The notes under the pieces: generated by a model
Database searches by the model: none
Told to the model about the DNA's origin: nothing
What the model saw: the letters and a program-made list of their open reading frames with translations, nothing else
Assembly: GCF_002953935.1 (NCBI RefSeq)
Contig: NZ_CP026514.1
Coordinates: 1,116,001 to 1,180,000, forward strand
Direction of reading: 5' to 3'
DNA length: 64,000 nucleotides
Origin: Arthrobacter sp. PGP41
GTDB lineage: Bacteria > Actinomycetota > Actinomycetes > Actinomycetales > Micrococcaceae
Part shown: positions 44,451 to 53,263 of the stretch, in pieces
How the letters are laid out: every line of letters starts with the position of its first letter
How positions within the stretch are numbered: the stretch's first letter is position 1
Translations under genes and position numbers: made by a program

Positions 44451-45317
44451 ATGTGCAGCCAGCAGACCGTCCGGCCGCGTGCCGTGTTCCTCGATATCGA
44501 CGGCACCTACGCGGACCATGGGCTGGCTCCGGAAGCCCATGTGGAGGCGGTCCGCACCGCCCGCCGGCTGGGACACCTCGTCTTCGTGTGCACCGGCCGG
44601 CCGCTGTCCATGGTCCCCGCCCACATCCTTGAGGCCGGTTTTGACGGGACCATTACCGGCGCCGGCGCCAGGGTGGAACTGGACGGCCAGGTCCTTAAGG
44701 ACACGCGCTTCGACCAGGACCTGGCCGGGCGCATCGTTGATGCCCTGGATGCCCATGATGTGGCCTACATCCTGGAAGCCCCTGAATCCCTCCACGGGCG
44801 TACTGGCGTGGACCAGCGGCTGAGGGAGGTGCTTGGACCCATTTTCGCCGGCCGGCCGCAGCATGACGGAGTCCTGGGCACTGATGTGGATCCCCTTGAG
44901 GACATCCTGGGGCCCATGCAGTACAGCGACGACCTGCGTGCCACGTCCTACGCCAAGATCTCCTGTTTCGATTCAGATGTGCCGCTGAAGCAGCTGGTGG
45001 ACCGGCTCGGTCCGCAGGTTGGTCTCATCCCCAGTTCCCTCTCCGCCTTGGGGGACCGTGCCGGGGAAATCTTCATGGCCGGGACCCACAAGGCGGTGGG
45101 CATCCAGGTGGTGGAGGAGCATCTGGGCCTTGACCGGGCGGACATCGTGGCAATCGGCGACAGCGCCAACGACATTGAAATGCTGGAGTACGCCGGGGTT
45201 GGGATCGCGGTGGAAGGCGGGCACCCTGCCGTGCTGGCCGTTGCCGACCGGTTAACGCCCGGCCCGGCCGGCAACGGCGTTGCCCTGGCCTTCGCCGAGC
45301 TGGGCCTGCTGGACTAA
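44451..45317 (+). CDS. HAD-superfamily (Cof-type) phosphatase
   Basis: 288 residues. Motif I is AVFLDIDGTYADHG (nucleophile Asp), motif II VFVCTGRPLS, motif III a Lys in MAGTHKAVGIQ, and motif IV VAIGDSANDIEMLEYAGVG. The C2-type cap lies between II and III, as in Cof/sugar-phosphate phosphatases. It starts at 44451 after AAGGAG with spacing of seven. It probably removes phosphate from a sugar phosphate or nucleotide. Its stop overlaps that of the convergent UDP-sugar dehydrogenase gene. Confidence 0.92.
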   Translation: MCSQQTVRPRAVFLDIDGTYADHGLAPEAHVEAVRTARRLGHLVFVCTGRPLSMVPAHILEAGFDGTITGAGARVELDGQVLKDTRFDQDLAGRIVDALDAHDVAYILEAPESLHGRTGVDQRLREVLGPIFAGRPQHDGVLGTDVDPLEDILGPMQYSDDLRATSYAKISCFDSDVPLKQLVDRLGPQVGLIPSSLSALGDRAGEIFMAGTHKAVGIQVVEEHLGLDRADIVAIGDSANDIEMLEYAGVGIAVEGGHPAVLAVADRLTPGPAGNGVALAFAELGLLD

Positions 45318-46693
45318 ACCCGGGGGAGGGCCCCCTCCGCAGCCGGCACGTCGGAGCCCCTGGTGCCCAGGCCGCGCACTACCCAGCCGTGGGCCTGCCA
45401 GTCCGTCGCGTCCAGGACGTTGCGCGCGTCCAGCACCACCCGCCGTCGTACGGCCGCACCCGCAGTGGCGGGGGACAGCCGCCGGTATTCATCCCACTCC
45501 GTCAGCAGCAGGACCAGCTCGGCGCCTTCGAGCGCCCGCCCCGCGGCGGCTTCGAACCGCAGGCGCGGGTACCGCAGCCAGGCGTGGTTCACCGCCTTGG
45601 GATCCGTGACGGTGACGTGCGCCCCGGCCGCGGCGAGCCGGTCGGCAACGTCCAGGGCGGGCGAGTCCCGGATGTCGTCGGTATCGGGCTTGAAGGACGC
45701 GCCCAGCACGGTAATGGAGCGGCCGGCGACGCTGCCGCCGCAGAGTTCGGCGGCCAGGCGTACCGTCCGTTCGCGCTGGCCCAGGTTGACCGAATCCACC
45801 AGGCGCATCCAGTCGTCAACGGCGGTGACGCCGAGGTCTGATGCCTGGGCCCGGAAGCTGCGGATGTCCTTGGGCAGGCAGCCGCCGCCAAATCCGAGTC
45901 CGGCGTGCAGGTACCGTCCTCCGATGCGCGGGTCCATGCCCATCGCCTCGCTGAGTTCCGCCACGTCCGCGCCAGAGGCGTCGCATAGTTCGGACACCGC
46001 ATTGATGAAGCTGATCTTGGTGGCCAGGTAGGCGTTGGCTGCCGACTTGATGAGCTCTGCAGTGGCAAAGTTGCAGACCAGGCGGGGAATGCCTGCCCGG
46101 AGAAGCGGTTCGTAGACCGTGTCCAAGGCGGCCGTCACCCCGAGCGGTGCGCCGGTGCCGGGGTGGAAGGCAGCTGCGCGCCCGCCGTCAACCCCGTACA
46201 CCAGCCGGTCCGGCACCAGCGAGTCCTTCACCGCGGTCCCTTGCCGGAGGAACTCCGGGTTCCATGCCAGCACGACGTCCGGCCGGGGGGCCAGCACGCC
46301 GCGGAGCATCTCCACCGTGCCAACGGGAACGGTGGATTTGCCGACGACGACGGCGCCCGCCGCCAGGTGCGGCAGCAGGGCTTCGATGGCGGAGACCAGG
46401 AAGGTGAGGTCCGCGGCGTCGGACGTTTTGTCCTGCGGTGTCCCCACGCACAGGAAATGCACCTGTGCGCCCTTCGCGGCGGCGGCGTTGGTGGAAAAGG
46501 TGAGCGTGCCGGTTTGCCGGCCGTCCCGGAGCAGTTCATCCAGGCCGGGTTCATGGAAGGGGGCGGCACCGCGCGCCAGCTGTTCCACTTTGCCGGGATC
46601 GACGTCGATCCCCACCACGGTATGGCCCATGGAAGCGAGGGTTGCCGCGTGCACGGCGCCCAGGTAACCGCATCCAATCACGGAGATTTTCAC
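45314..46693 (-). CDS. UDP-glucose/GDP-mannose dehydrogenase family protein
   Basis: 459 residues. The NAD-binding N-terminus is VKISVIGCGYLGAVHAATLA; the catalytic Cys lies in GFGGGCLPKDIRSF, and the C-terminal UDP-binding domain contains LGASFKPDTDDIRDSPAL. It should oxidise UDP-glucose to UDP-glucuronate, or a related nucleotide sugar, for capsule or glycolipid synthesis. GTG at 46693 has AAGGAG seven bases upstream and overlaps the stop of the glycosyltransferase gene (GTGA), so the two are coupled. Confidence 0.94.
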   Translation of the reverse strand: MKISVIGCGYLGAVHAATLASMGHTVVGIDVDPGKVEQLARGAAPFHEPGLDELLRDGRQTGTLTFSTNAAAAKGAQVHFLCVGTPQDKTSDAADLTFLVSAIEALLPHLAAGAVVVGKSTVPVGTVEMLRGVLAPRPDVVLAWNPEFLRQGTAVKDSLVPDRLVYGVDGGRAAAFHPGTGAPLGVTAALDTVYEPLLRAGIPRLVCNFATAELIKSAANAYLATKISFINAVSELCDASGADVAELSEAMGMDPRIGGRYLHAGLGFGGGCLPKDIRSFRAQASDLGVTAVDDWMRLVDSVNLGQRERTVRLAAELCGGSVAGRSITVLGASFKPDTDDIRDSPALDVADRLAAAGAHVTVTDPKAVNHAWLRYPRLRFEAAAGRALEGAELVLLLTEWDEYRRLSPATAGAAVRRRVVLDARNVLDATDWQAHGWVVRGLGTRGSDVPAAEGALPRV

Positions 46694-47847
46694 AATGCTG
46701 CTCCTTCGGTGCTGCCTGAGCCCAGGGAAACCGGGATTCCGGCGATGACGTCTTCGTAGTGGCGCACCAGCTCGGCGCACAGTGCAGGCCAGGTCCTGTC
46801 CTGCACGGAGGCATGCGCTGCGGCGGCGAAGGCGCGGCGCTTGGCGTCGTCGCCCATCAGGTCGAGCACTTGGCTCCGCATGGCGGACAGGTCACCGGGT
46901 TCGTAGAGCCACCCCGTCCGCGAGTTCTCCACCAGGTCCAGCGGGCCCCCGCGGCCGGTGGCCACCACCGGCACGCCCGATGCCATGGCCTCCTGGATGG
47001 TCTGGCAGAACGTTTCGAACTCACCCGGGTGGACGAAGAGGTCGAAGGACGCCACGGCGCGTGCCAGCTCCCCGCCGCCCAGGAACCCGGTGAAGACCGC
47101 GTCCGGGAGCGCTTCCTGCAGCGCCGCACGCTGCGGCCCGTCGCCCACGATCACAAGCCTGGCGTTGGGGACGCCGGCAAGGGCAGCCAGGTCCTCCACC
47201 TGCTTCTCCATCGCGAGCCTGCCCACGTAGCCGATGATCCGCCTGCCGCCGGGAGCTACCTCGGCCCGCCAGCCGTCGTCGCGCTTTTCCGGTGAAAACC
47301 TGGCGGTGTCCACGCCGCGCCGCCACATCCGCACCCGTGGAATGCCGCGGCCGCGCAACTGGTTCAGCGCGAACGTTGACGGCGCCAGGGTGCGGGAGGC
47401 GAGCAGATGGATGTTCTCCACCCGGTTCCACGCCCAGTTTTCCAGGAACGGAACCCCGTACCTTCCGGCGTAGCTGGGAACCTCGGTCTGGTAGATCGCC
47501 ACGGTGGGGATGCCCAGCTGGTGGGCGGCCTGGACGGCACGCCAGCCCAGGACGAACGGCGAAGCCAGGTGGACGACGTCCGGTGCGTAGTCGGCAAGGA
47601 TTCGCTTGACCCGGTACACACCGCCCATCGCCACCCGGACGTTTGTGTAGCCAGCCAGCGGAACCGCCGGCAGCCGGTGGATCTCGGCACCCTTGACGCG
47701 GTCCGGCGCTTCTGCGTCCTGCGCGGAGGGCGCGATGACCAGGACGTCGTCGCCCCGGTCCTGGAGATGGTCCAGCACCCTCAGGATGGAATGGGTGACC
47801 CCGTTCATCAGTGGCAGGAATGATTCAGCAACAATTGCGATCCTCAC
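46690..47847 (-). CDS. GT4-type glycosyltransferase
   Basis: 385 residues, GT-B fold. MRIAIVAESFLPLMNGVTHSI starts the acceptor domain; the donor domain has IIGYVGRLAMEKQVEDLAAL, VIVGDGPQRAAL and FVHPGEFETFCQTIQEAMAS, with the E-x7-E motif. It resembles actinobacterial MgtA-type mannosyltransferases that act on glucuronosyl or phosphatidylinositol lipids. That fits the next gene well, since UDP-glucuronate is the donor for the glucuronosyl-diacylglycerol to which MgtA adds mannose; the link is inferred. It is the first gene of the two-gene operon. Confidence 0.9.
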   Translation of the reverse strand: MRIAIVAESFLPLMNGVTHSILRVLDHLQDRGDDVLVIAPSAQDAEAPDRVKGAEIHRLPAVPLAGYTNVRVAMGGVYRVKRILADYAPDVVHLASPFVLGWRAVQAAHQLGIPTVAIYQTEVPSYAGRYGVPFLENWAWNRVENIHLLASRTLAPSTFALNQLRGRGIPRVRMWRRGVDTARFSPEKRDDGWRAEVAPGGRRIIGYVGRLAMEKQVEDLAALAGVPNARLVIVGDGPQRAALQEALPDAVFTGFLGGGELARAVASFDLFVHPGEFETFCQTIQEAMASGVPVVATGRGGPLDLVENSRTGWLYEPGDLSAMRSQVLDLMGDDAKRRAFAAAAHASVQDRTWPALCAELVRHYEDVIAGIPVSLGSGSTEGAAL

Positions 47848-47970
47848 CCCTCCACGATGGGCCGGGGGCTTGAAATGGCGGGGGAGAAAGCGTTACCCGC
47901 AGGAAAAGGCTGGGTGAACAGGAACCGCCGTGTTTCGAAAAAATTACTAAGTAGGCTTCCCTTTTGATGC

Positions 47971-47982
47971 TAAGCATGCTTA
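47971..47982. promoter_or_regulatory. Perfect 12-bp palindrome upstream of the YsnF gene
   Basis: TAAGCATGCTTA, 124 bp before the YsnF-type start, in an AT-rich patch (ACTAAGTAGGCTTCCC lies just before). It is a candidate operator or part of a promoter for the stress gene; the binding protein is unknown. Confidence 0.45.
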
Positions 47983-48106
47983 CGGTATGGGGGCAGCTAA
48001 CGCGAAGCCTCAAGCAGTCGGGGCGGAGGCCGCGCCACGGGAACGCCGTGCCGGTACATCCACTGGTTAGCCAAGCCCAGCGCAACGACACATCCAAGGA
48101 GACGTC

Positions 48107-48943
48107 ATGCTCAACCGGGAAAACATTGAAAACCTGCTTACCAAGGGCGGCAACGTTATCGGCTCCGATGGCGAGAAGATCGGCTCCATCGGCCAGCTCT
48201 ACGCGGACGACGACACCGGCGAGCCCACATGGGTTACCGTCAAGACCGGCCTTTTTGGCACGTCACAGTCCTTCGTTCCCGTCGAGGGTGCGCACAGCCA
48301 AGGCGACGACCTGGTGGTGCCCTACAGCAAGGAGCACGTCAAGGACGCCCCGCGGGTGGACGTGGACGGACACCTCACCCCTGAGGAAGAGGACCGCCTC
48401 TACACGTACTATGAGCGCGGTGCCCGGACCTACTCGGAGTCCCGGGACGATGTGGACCTGCAGGGCGATGCCGACCTGAATGCAGGCACTCCCACGGCTG
48501 GTATCGATTCGGACCGCCGCACTGACGGCGGCACCGTGGGACACGACACCTCCGGCCCCACCACGGATGACGCCATGACGCGCTCCGAGGAGAAGCTCCA
48601 CGTTGGCACCGAGCGTGAAGCTACCAGCCGCGCCCGCCTGCGGAAGTACGTCACTACGGAAAACGTCACCAAGACTGTCCCCGTGCAGCGCGAGGAAGTT
48701 CGCCTGGAGCGCGAACCCATCACCGACGCCAACCGCGGGGCAGCCCTCAACGGGCCGGACATCAGCGAAGAGGAGCATGAGGTCACCCTCCACGAGGAGC
48801 GGCCCGTAGTCCAGAAGGAAGCCGTTCCGGTGGAGCGGGTCCGCCTTGACAAGGACGTTGTCCAGGACGACGTGACGGTCAATGAGGAAGTCCGCAAGGA
48901 GCACATCGACGCTGAGGGCGTGGCTCGGGACGGGCGCCGCTAG
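48107..48943 (+). CDS. PRC-barrel plus YsnF/AvaK (DUF2382) stress protein
   Basis: 278 residues. The N-terminal PRC barrel runs from GGNVIGSDGEKIGSIGQLY to DGHLTPEEEDRLY; a disordered Asp/Gly/Thr linker follows (~110-165), then the DUF2382 domain with EKLHVGTEREATSRARLRK, YVTTENVTKTVPVQREEVRL and VVQDDVTVNEEVRKEHID. AAGGAG precedes the ATG. Members are general-stress proteins of unknown activity. A terminator follows at 49007. Confidence 0.93.
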   Translation: MLNRENIENLLTKGGNVIGSDGEKIGSIGQLYADDDTGEPTWVTVKTGLFGTSQSFVPVEGAHSQGDDLVVPYSKEHVKDAPRVDVDGHLTPEEEDRLYTYYERGARTYSESRDDVDLQGDADLNAGTPTAGIDSDRRTDGGTVGHDTSGPTTDDAMTRSEEKLHVGTEREATSRARLRKYVTTENVTKTVPVQREEVRLEREPITDANRGAALNGPDISEEEHEVTLHEERPVVQKEAVPVERVRLDKDVVQDDVTVNEEVRKEHIDAEGVARDGRR

Positions 48944-49006
48944 CCCCAGGCAGTGCAGAGGCTGAAGCGCCGCTGAACGGACCGGCGCAAAGGCACAAGC
49001 GCAGCG

Positions 49007-49047
49007 AACGACGCCGGGAGTCCTACTTGGGGGCTCCCGGCGTCGTT
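49007..49047 (+). terminator. Terminator of the YsnF gene
   Basis: Perfect 14-bp arms AACGACGCCGGGAG and CTCCCGGCGTCGTT with a 13-base loop, followed by TCTGC. It lies 64 bases after the stop. Confidence 0.88.
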
Positions 49048-49072
49048 TCTGCATGCCGAACTGGTTAAAACG

Positions 49073-49109
49073 CTGGTGCAGCCTCCGCTCGGGGCGGCGA
49101 CTGCACCAG
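49073..49109 (-). terminator. Terminator of the second DUF4383 gene
   Basis: Arms CTGGTGCAG and CTGCACCAG around a GC-rich loop that can pair internally (GCCTCCGCTCGGGGC). On the minus strand it is followed by CGTTTTAACC. It lies 78 bases past the DUF4383 stop. Confidence 0.7.
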
Positions 49110-49186
49110 CCAGTAGGACGAATATCTTCAGAACTTAGGTTCTTCTTTCATTCGCGGCTCCTGTTTCCCGGCTTACGGATTCCGGG

Positions 49187-49645
49187 TTATGTCCTGCTGG
49201 CCGAGTTCCTCGAGAACAGCCAGCCGGCAACAATCATCACTGCGCCCAGTGCCAGGTGGGTCCAGTTGTCCATCATGTTCAGTGACAGGAAGTTCGCCGC
49301 TGAATCCACTCCGACAATCAGGCCGTAGACGGCAAGGACGATGTACAGTGCGCCTGCTCCCAGGAGGAAGTTCCGTGCCCCATGTTCGGTGCGGGACATT
49401 GCCCAGCCGGTTGCGCCGATGGCCAACTGCACGATGTTGAGCAGCATGGACACCTGGAACAGTCCAAGGAACATGGCGTGTGACGCCGGTCCGAGGAACA
49501 TCAGTTCGCTGTATTGGGTGGTGACGCCGGGGATGAACCCCAGGATACCCACCAGCATCAAAACAATTCCCACTCCCATGCCCGCGTTTTGGACGTCTGC
49601 CCGGCCAAAGTGAACACCGTGTGCATGTGGGGATGCGGTAGTCAT
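49187..49645 (-). CDS. DUF4383 membrane protein, second copy
   Basis: 152 residues, four membrane helices. It matches the protein at 15300-15752 in layout: VLMLVGILGFIPGVTTQYSE, MFLGLFQVSMLLNIVQLAIG, RNFLLGAGALYIVLAVYGLI and NFLSLNMMDNWTHLALGAVM. The ATG at 49645 follows GGAGGAGAAA; a site four codons earlier is less well placed. It lies next to the YsnF stress gene, which supports a stress role for the family, though none is proven. Confidence 0.9.
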   Translation of the reverse strand: MTTASPHAHGVHFGRADVQNAGMGVGIVLMLVGILGFIPGVTTQYSELMFLGPASHAMFLGLFQVSMLLNIVQLAIGATGWAMSRTEHGARNFLLGAGALYIVLAVYGLIVGVDSAANFLSLNMMDNWTHLALGAVMIVAGWLFSRNSASRT

Positions 49646-49800
49646 TTTCTCCTCCAATCCACTCGTTGTGGACAGTTAAATCTTACGGCGGACGCCTGCG
49701 AAAAGCGCCGGTGCGGACGCCCCTGAAGTTTCCTCATGATCAGGCGGCTAAGCCTGTCGTTGCCGCCTTGGACGGGCTGGCCGTGACACCATGGGGCACG

Positions 49801-51114
49801 ATGAAACTGCGTGCTGACCAGACCGGAGACCGTGGCCTTCCCATGCCCTTGTGGCTGCAGGGCGCCCTCGAAACGGCACAGGCAGCCATCATTTCCGCGC
49901 TGGTTGTGATCGCCCCGATCATCGCCGTCTGGGCAACCGCCGGTTTCCATGACAGTGCCTTCGACGTCCTGGCCCGGCTGGCCGGGCAGTCCTGGCTGCT
50001 GCTCCACGGGGTGCCGCTGGAGCTCACCGCCGCGGGTCCCAACGCCGCGGCCAACGGGAAATCCGGGGTCCTTTCGCTCATCCCCTTGGGCCTGACCCTG
50101 CTGCCTTTCCTCCTGGCCTGGCGGGCCGGGCGACGGCTGGCCCGCGCCTCCTATACGGACCAGCTCTGGCAGGCCCTGCTCGGTTCATGGGTTGTTTACG
50201 CCGCCTTCGGAACAGCCACCGGCTTTGTCTGCCGCACGCCCGACGTCCTCATCAACCCTTGGCACGCCATGCTCATACCCCTTATTCCCTACGCGTTCGG
50301 CATGGTGGTCGGCGCGCGTCGCGAGGCCGGGTCCTGGAGCCGGCTGATCGGCGTCGACGCAGTCGACTGGATCTCCCGCAGCAGCCAGCATTCGCGGTGG
50401 GCCGGCTCCTATCTCGGTTCCGCCGCGAAGGCAGGGTTCGTTGCAGCTGTTTCGGCGCTTGCCATGGCCGCGGCGCTGCTGGCCGTTGACCTGTTCATTC
50501 ACTGGAACCTCGTGGTCGCTGTCTATGAAGCGCTCGACGCCGGCGCAGTCGGAGGTGCGGCCCTGACCATCGCGCAGCTTGGGTTCCTGCCCAACCTCGC
50601 GGTCTTTGCCCTGGCCTGGACGTCCGGGGCAGGCTTTGCCATGGGCGCCGGTTCCCACGTGGGCCCGCTGGGTACCGCCGTCGGGCCGCTGCCGTCCATC
50701 CCGGTGCTGGCTGCCCTTCCCTCCGGGCCTTTGGACTACGCCTTTGTAGCCCTGATCGTCCCGGTGCTGGCCGGGGTCCTGGCCGGCTGGTGGTTCCTCC
50801 GCGAAGGCGAAAACCACTTTGACGAATGGCTGGCCATCAAGATCCGCCTGCGCTGGTTCACGGCCAGCCTTTCTACCCTGGTGCTCGGGGTGCTGACCGG
50901 GCTGGCCGCCGGGCTGCTGGCTTTTGGGCTGGCCTGGCTGGCCCGCGGATCAGCCGGAATCGGACGCCTGACGGACATCGGCCCTGACCCGTTCTGGACG
51001 GGAGTCTGGCTGGCCGCGGAGGTGGGTGCCGGCGTCGTTATCGGTTACGCGGCCGGGCCGTGGCTGGAACGTGAGCACGCGTCAAAGGACCAGGAAGCGC
51101 AGCTGGTTTCCTAG
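49801..51114 (+). CDS. perM: PerM-like cell-division membrane protein (DUF6350)
   Basis: 437 residues, about nine to ten membrane helices. It begins MKLRADQTGDRGLPMPLWLQ and has a well conserved middle (AWTSGAGFAMGAGSHVGPLG). I identify it partly by position: in Mycobacterium the integral membrane protein PerM (Rv0955) lies directly before purN and purH, and the same order is kept here. PerM supports cell division under stress in Mycobacterium tuberculosis. The frame is open upstream, but 49801 is the first start before the conserved region. A small convergent gene now separates it from purN. Confidence 0.78.
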   Translation: MKLRADQTGDRGLPMPLWLQGALETAQAAIISALVVIAPIIAVWATAGFHDSAFDVLARLAGQSWLLLHGVPLELTAAGPNAAANGKSGVLSLIPLGLTLLPFLLAWRAGRRLARASYTDQLWQALLGSWVVYAAFGTATGFVCRTPDVLINPWHAMLIPLIPYAFGMVVGARREAGSWSRLIGVDAVDWISRSSQHSRWAGSYLGSAAKAGFVAAVSALAMAAALLAVDLFIHWNLVVAVYEALDAGAVGGAALTIAQLGFLPNLAVFALAWTSGAGFAMGAGSHVGPLGTAVGPLPSIPVLAALPSGPLDYAFVALIVPVLAGVLAGWWFLREGENHFDEWLAIKIRLRWFTASLSTLVLGVLTGLAAGLLAFGLAWLARGSAGIGRLTDIGPDPFWTGVWLAAEVGAGVVIGYAAGPWLEREHASKDQEAQLVS

Positions 51115-51136
51115 GCTAGTGCCGCTGCTGGCGCGG

Positions 51137-51568
51137 CTAGGGGATCTGCCGGGGCAGTGAATCCTGCAGCTGGATGCGGCATGCGGACTGGGCCTTGTCC
51201 GTTAGCGCACGGCCAACACATGCCTGGTATTCGCGGACTTCATCGAAGAACACTGCCGTGACAAGGATGAGCAGCACCATGATTGCGGACACCACCAGGC
51301 CGGAGATGGTGCCCACCAGGACCAGTCTGGATTCCTTCAAGCGCGCCGCCCGCACCAGCAGGACGATTCCCAAAGTGATGCTGGCAGCCGTCAGGACGCC
51401 CGTCAGCCACAGGTAGGTTACGTCCAGCTGGTAGACGAAGAAGGCGCCCAGCACCGAGACGACGAACATCCGGAACAGGGTGTGGGTCTTGGCGAGCGAG
51501 GCTTTGGCCGCCTCGCTGAGCCGCGGTTTGGTCCGCTGCTGCCCAGCCGGTCCCGGTGTGGTGTTCAT
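51137..51568 (-). CDS. Small membrane protein of unknown function
   Basis: 143 residues. A hydrophilic N-terminus (MNTTPGPAGQQRTKPRLSEA) is followed by three membrane helices (FRMFVVSVLGAFFVYQLDVT, LWLTGVLTAASITLGIVLLV and VGTISGLVVSAIMVLLILVT). The C-terminus has two Cys (YQACVGRAL and QSACRIQLQDSLP) that may pair outside the membrane. It is transcribed divergently from purN with only 39 bp between the starts, so they share promoter space. No named family is recognised, though such proteins occur beside purN in related genera. Confidence 0.72.
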   Translation of the reverse strand: MNTTPGPAGQQRTKPRLSEAAKASLAKTHTLFRMFVVSVLGAFFVYQLDVTYLWLTGVLTAASITLGIVLLVRAARLKESRLVLVGTISGLVVSAIMVLLILVTAVFFDEVREYQACVGRALTDKAQSACRIQLQDSLPRQIP

Positions 51569-51607
51569 GTTTTCCAGCCTACGCGAGGCTGCCCATAAGC
51601 TAGAGCC

Positions 51608-52177
51608 ATGCGCATCGTAGTCCTTGTTTCCGGTACCGGGTCCAACCTCCAGGCTGTCATCGACGCAGCCAAGGCAGGGGAACTGGACGTGGAAATCGCT
51701 GCCGTGGGAGCCGATCGCCCGGGCACGTACGGGGTGGAACGGTCCGCTGCCGCCGGCATCCCCACGTTTGTGGTGGACTTCAAGGCGTACCCGGACCGGG
51801 CGCACTGGGATGCCGCGCTGACGGAGGCCGTTGCAAGGTTTGAGCCGGACGTGGTGGTCTCCTCGGGGTTCATGCGGATCGTCAGCCCGGAGTTCATCGA
51901 GGCTTTCAACGGCCGGTACCTCAACACGCACCCCGCGCTGCTCCCTGCCTTCCCGGGGGCCCATGGCGTGCGGGACGCGCTGGCCTACGGCGTCAAGGTC
52001 ACCGGCTGCACGGTGCACTGGGCCGACGCCGGCGTGGACACCGGCCCCATCATTGCCCAGGAAGCCGTGGCCATCGAGGAGTCGGACACGGAGGAGACCC
52101 TGCACGAGCGCATCAAGGTGGTGGAACGCCGGCTCCTGGTGTCCACTCTGGCCTCCCTGGCCGCGGCCCACCCCTAA
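51608..52177 (+). CDS. purN: Phosphoribosylglycinamide formyltransferase
   Basis: 189 residues, the usual size. MRIVVLVSGTGSNLQAVIDA binds GAR phosphate; the catalytic Asn-His-Asp set lies in YLNTHPALLPAFPGAHGVRD and HWADAGVDTGPIIAQ. It transfers the formyl group of 10-formyltetrahydrofolate to GAR, the third step of purine synthesis. purH follows after two unrelated genes and two palindromic repeats. The start is six bases after a weak site (CTAGAG). Confidence 0.96.
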   Translation: MRIVVLVSGTGSNLQAVIDAAKAGELDVEIAAVGADRPGTYGVERSAAAGIPTFVVDFKAYPDRAHWDAALTEAVARFEPDVVVSSGFMRIVSPEFIEAFNGRYLNTHPALLPAFPGAHGVRDALAYGVKVTGCTVHWADAGVDTGPIIAQEAVAIEESDTEETLHERIKVVERRLLVSTLASLAAAHP

Positions 52178-52190
52178 CCCCTCCTCCCCA

Positions 52191-52256
52191 CCCAACTAGG
52201 TAGCGCTAAGTGTCGTTATGAGCGCTCATAACGACACTTAGCGCTACCTAGTTGGG
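52191..52256. repeat. Palindromic intergenic element, copy 3: perfect 66-bp inverted repeat
   Basis: The left arm 52191-52223 begins CCCAACTAGGTAGCGCTAAG; the right arm 52224-52256 is its exact complement, with no spacer. Relative to copies 1, 2 and 4 two positions in the left arm differ (GCCAAG to GCTAAG, TTTT to TTAT) and both are matched in the right arm. It lies 13 bases after purN. Confidence 0.95.
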
Positions 52257-52318
52257 CATGGGCGGGCTGGCCTGTGGATAACCACTGCGGCATCCCGCCC
52301 GCCTGCCACGATGGGCGG

Positions 52319-53263
52319 ATGAAGGCACCGAGTCAATTACCCGACCAGTTGGCGTCCCTCCCTTTTACTTTCCAGGAAGCGGTCGACGCCGGAATCAGCC
52401 GGCGGCGGCTGCGTCACCCTGGTCTGCTCTGGCCAAGCCGGGGAGTCCGGGTACCGGACGGGGACGATGCATCACACCTCGCCCCCCGCATCCGTCCCTA
52501 CACCTTGGTGACGGAGTTTGCCGCCGCTTCGCACGCCTCGGCCTTTCTCCTGTGGGAGTTTCCGGGTTTCCTCCCGGGCAGTGATCAGCCTCTGCTTCAC
52601 ATCTCGCGGCCTGACACCGTTGCCATCATGCGCCGGCCCGGAGTGAAGGGACACCGCGGGCAGTTCTTCGCGGACGAGATCGAAAATCTTGCCGGACTGC
52701 TGGTCATTTCGCGGGTGAGGACATGGTTGGACTGCGCCCGCAAGATGAGCATCGAGGAGCTGACCGTGGTTGCAGACCACTTGCTTCGCATTCCGCGGCC
52801 CGACTTCGAGGGCAGGTCAGAGCCCTATGCAACCCGGGAGGACCTCGAAGACATGCTTGACCGGCACAAGGGGACACCGGGTATCAGGAAGGCCCGGGTT
52901 GCCCTCGAGCGTGCACGGGTGGGGTCCGATTCCGCCCCGGAAACCAGGCTCCGGCTGGCCCTGGAGGACGCAAGCCTGCCCGAACCATTGCTGAACGTTC
53001 CCACGGAACTGGGAGCCGGCGTCGTCCGCCAACCTGACCTGAGTTATCCGGAACAGAAGGTGGCGGTGGAATACGACGGTGAGGTGCACTCAGAGGCAGC
53101 CCAGATCGTCCGGGACATTGCCCGTGAAGAGGACTTCGCCCGTGCAGGCTGGCTCCTTGTGAGGATTTCGAAGCGGCACATGGAGAGGGATGCCCGGCCG
53201 GCGGTGGCCAAAGTCCGTTCAGCACTCCTGAGCCGGGGCTGGTATCCCAAGAATGAAAACTAG
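52319..53263 (+). CDS. DUF559-like endonuclease-domain protein (AbiEi-type N-terminus)
   Basis: 314 residues. The N-terminal part (FTFQEAVDAGISRRRLRHPG) resembles the winged-helix domain of AbiEi-like antitoxins. The C-terminal part is a PD-(D/E)XK-type nuclease of the DUF559/Vsr-like group: QPDLSYPEQKVAVEYDGEVH, then DIAREEDFARAGWLLVRIS. Proteins with this layout are abundant in Arthrobacter, often as lone genes; no toxin partner is seen here. It sits between two palindromic elements, the second of which overlaps its stop codon. The ATG at 52319 has a weak ribosome site. Confidence 0.82.
   Translation: MKAPSQLPDQLASLPFTFQEAVDAGISRRRLRHPGLLWPSRGVRVPDGDDASHLAPRIRPYTLVTEFAAASHASAFLLWEFPGFLPGSDQPLLHISRPDTVAIMRRPGVKGHRGQFFADEIENLAGLLVISRVRTWLDCARKMSIEELTVVADHLLRIPRPDFEGRSEPYATREDLEDMLDRHKGTPGIRKARVALERARVGSDSAPETRLRLALEDASLPEPLLNVPTELGAGVVRQPDLSYPEQKVAVEYDGEVHSEAAQIVRDIAREEDFARAGWLLVRISKRHMERDARPAVAKVRSALLSRGWYPKNEN

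Noticed and set aside
52319..53263. Complete abortive-infection AbiE toxin-antitoxin system
   Set aside because: No AbiEii-type nucleotidyltransferase toxin gene lies next to it; the protein ends in a DUF559-like nuclease domain.
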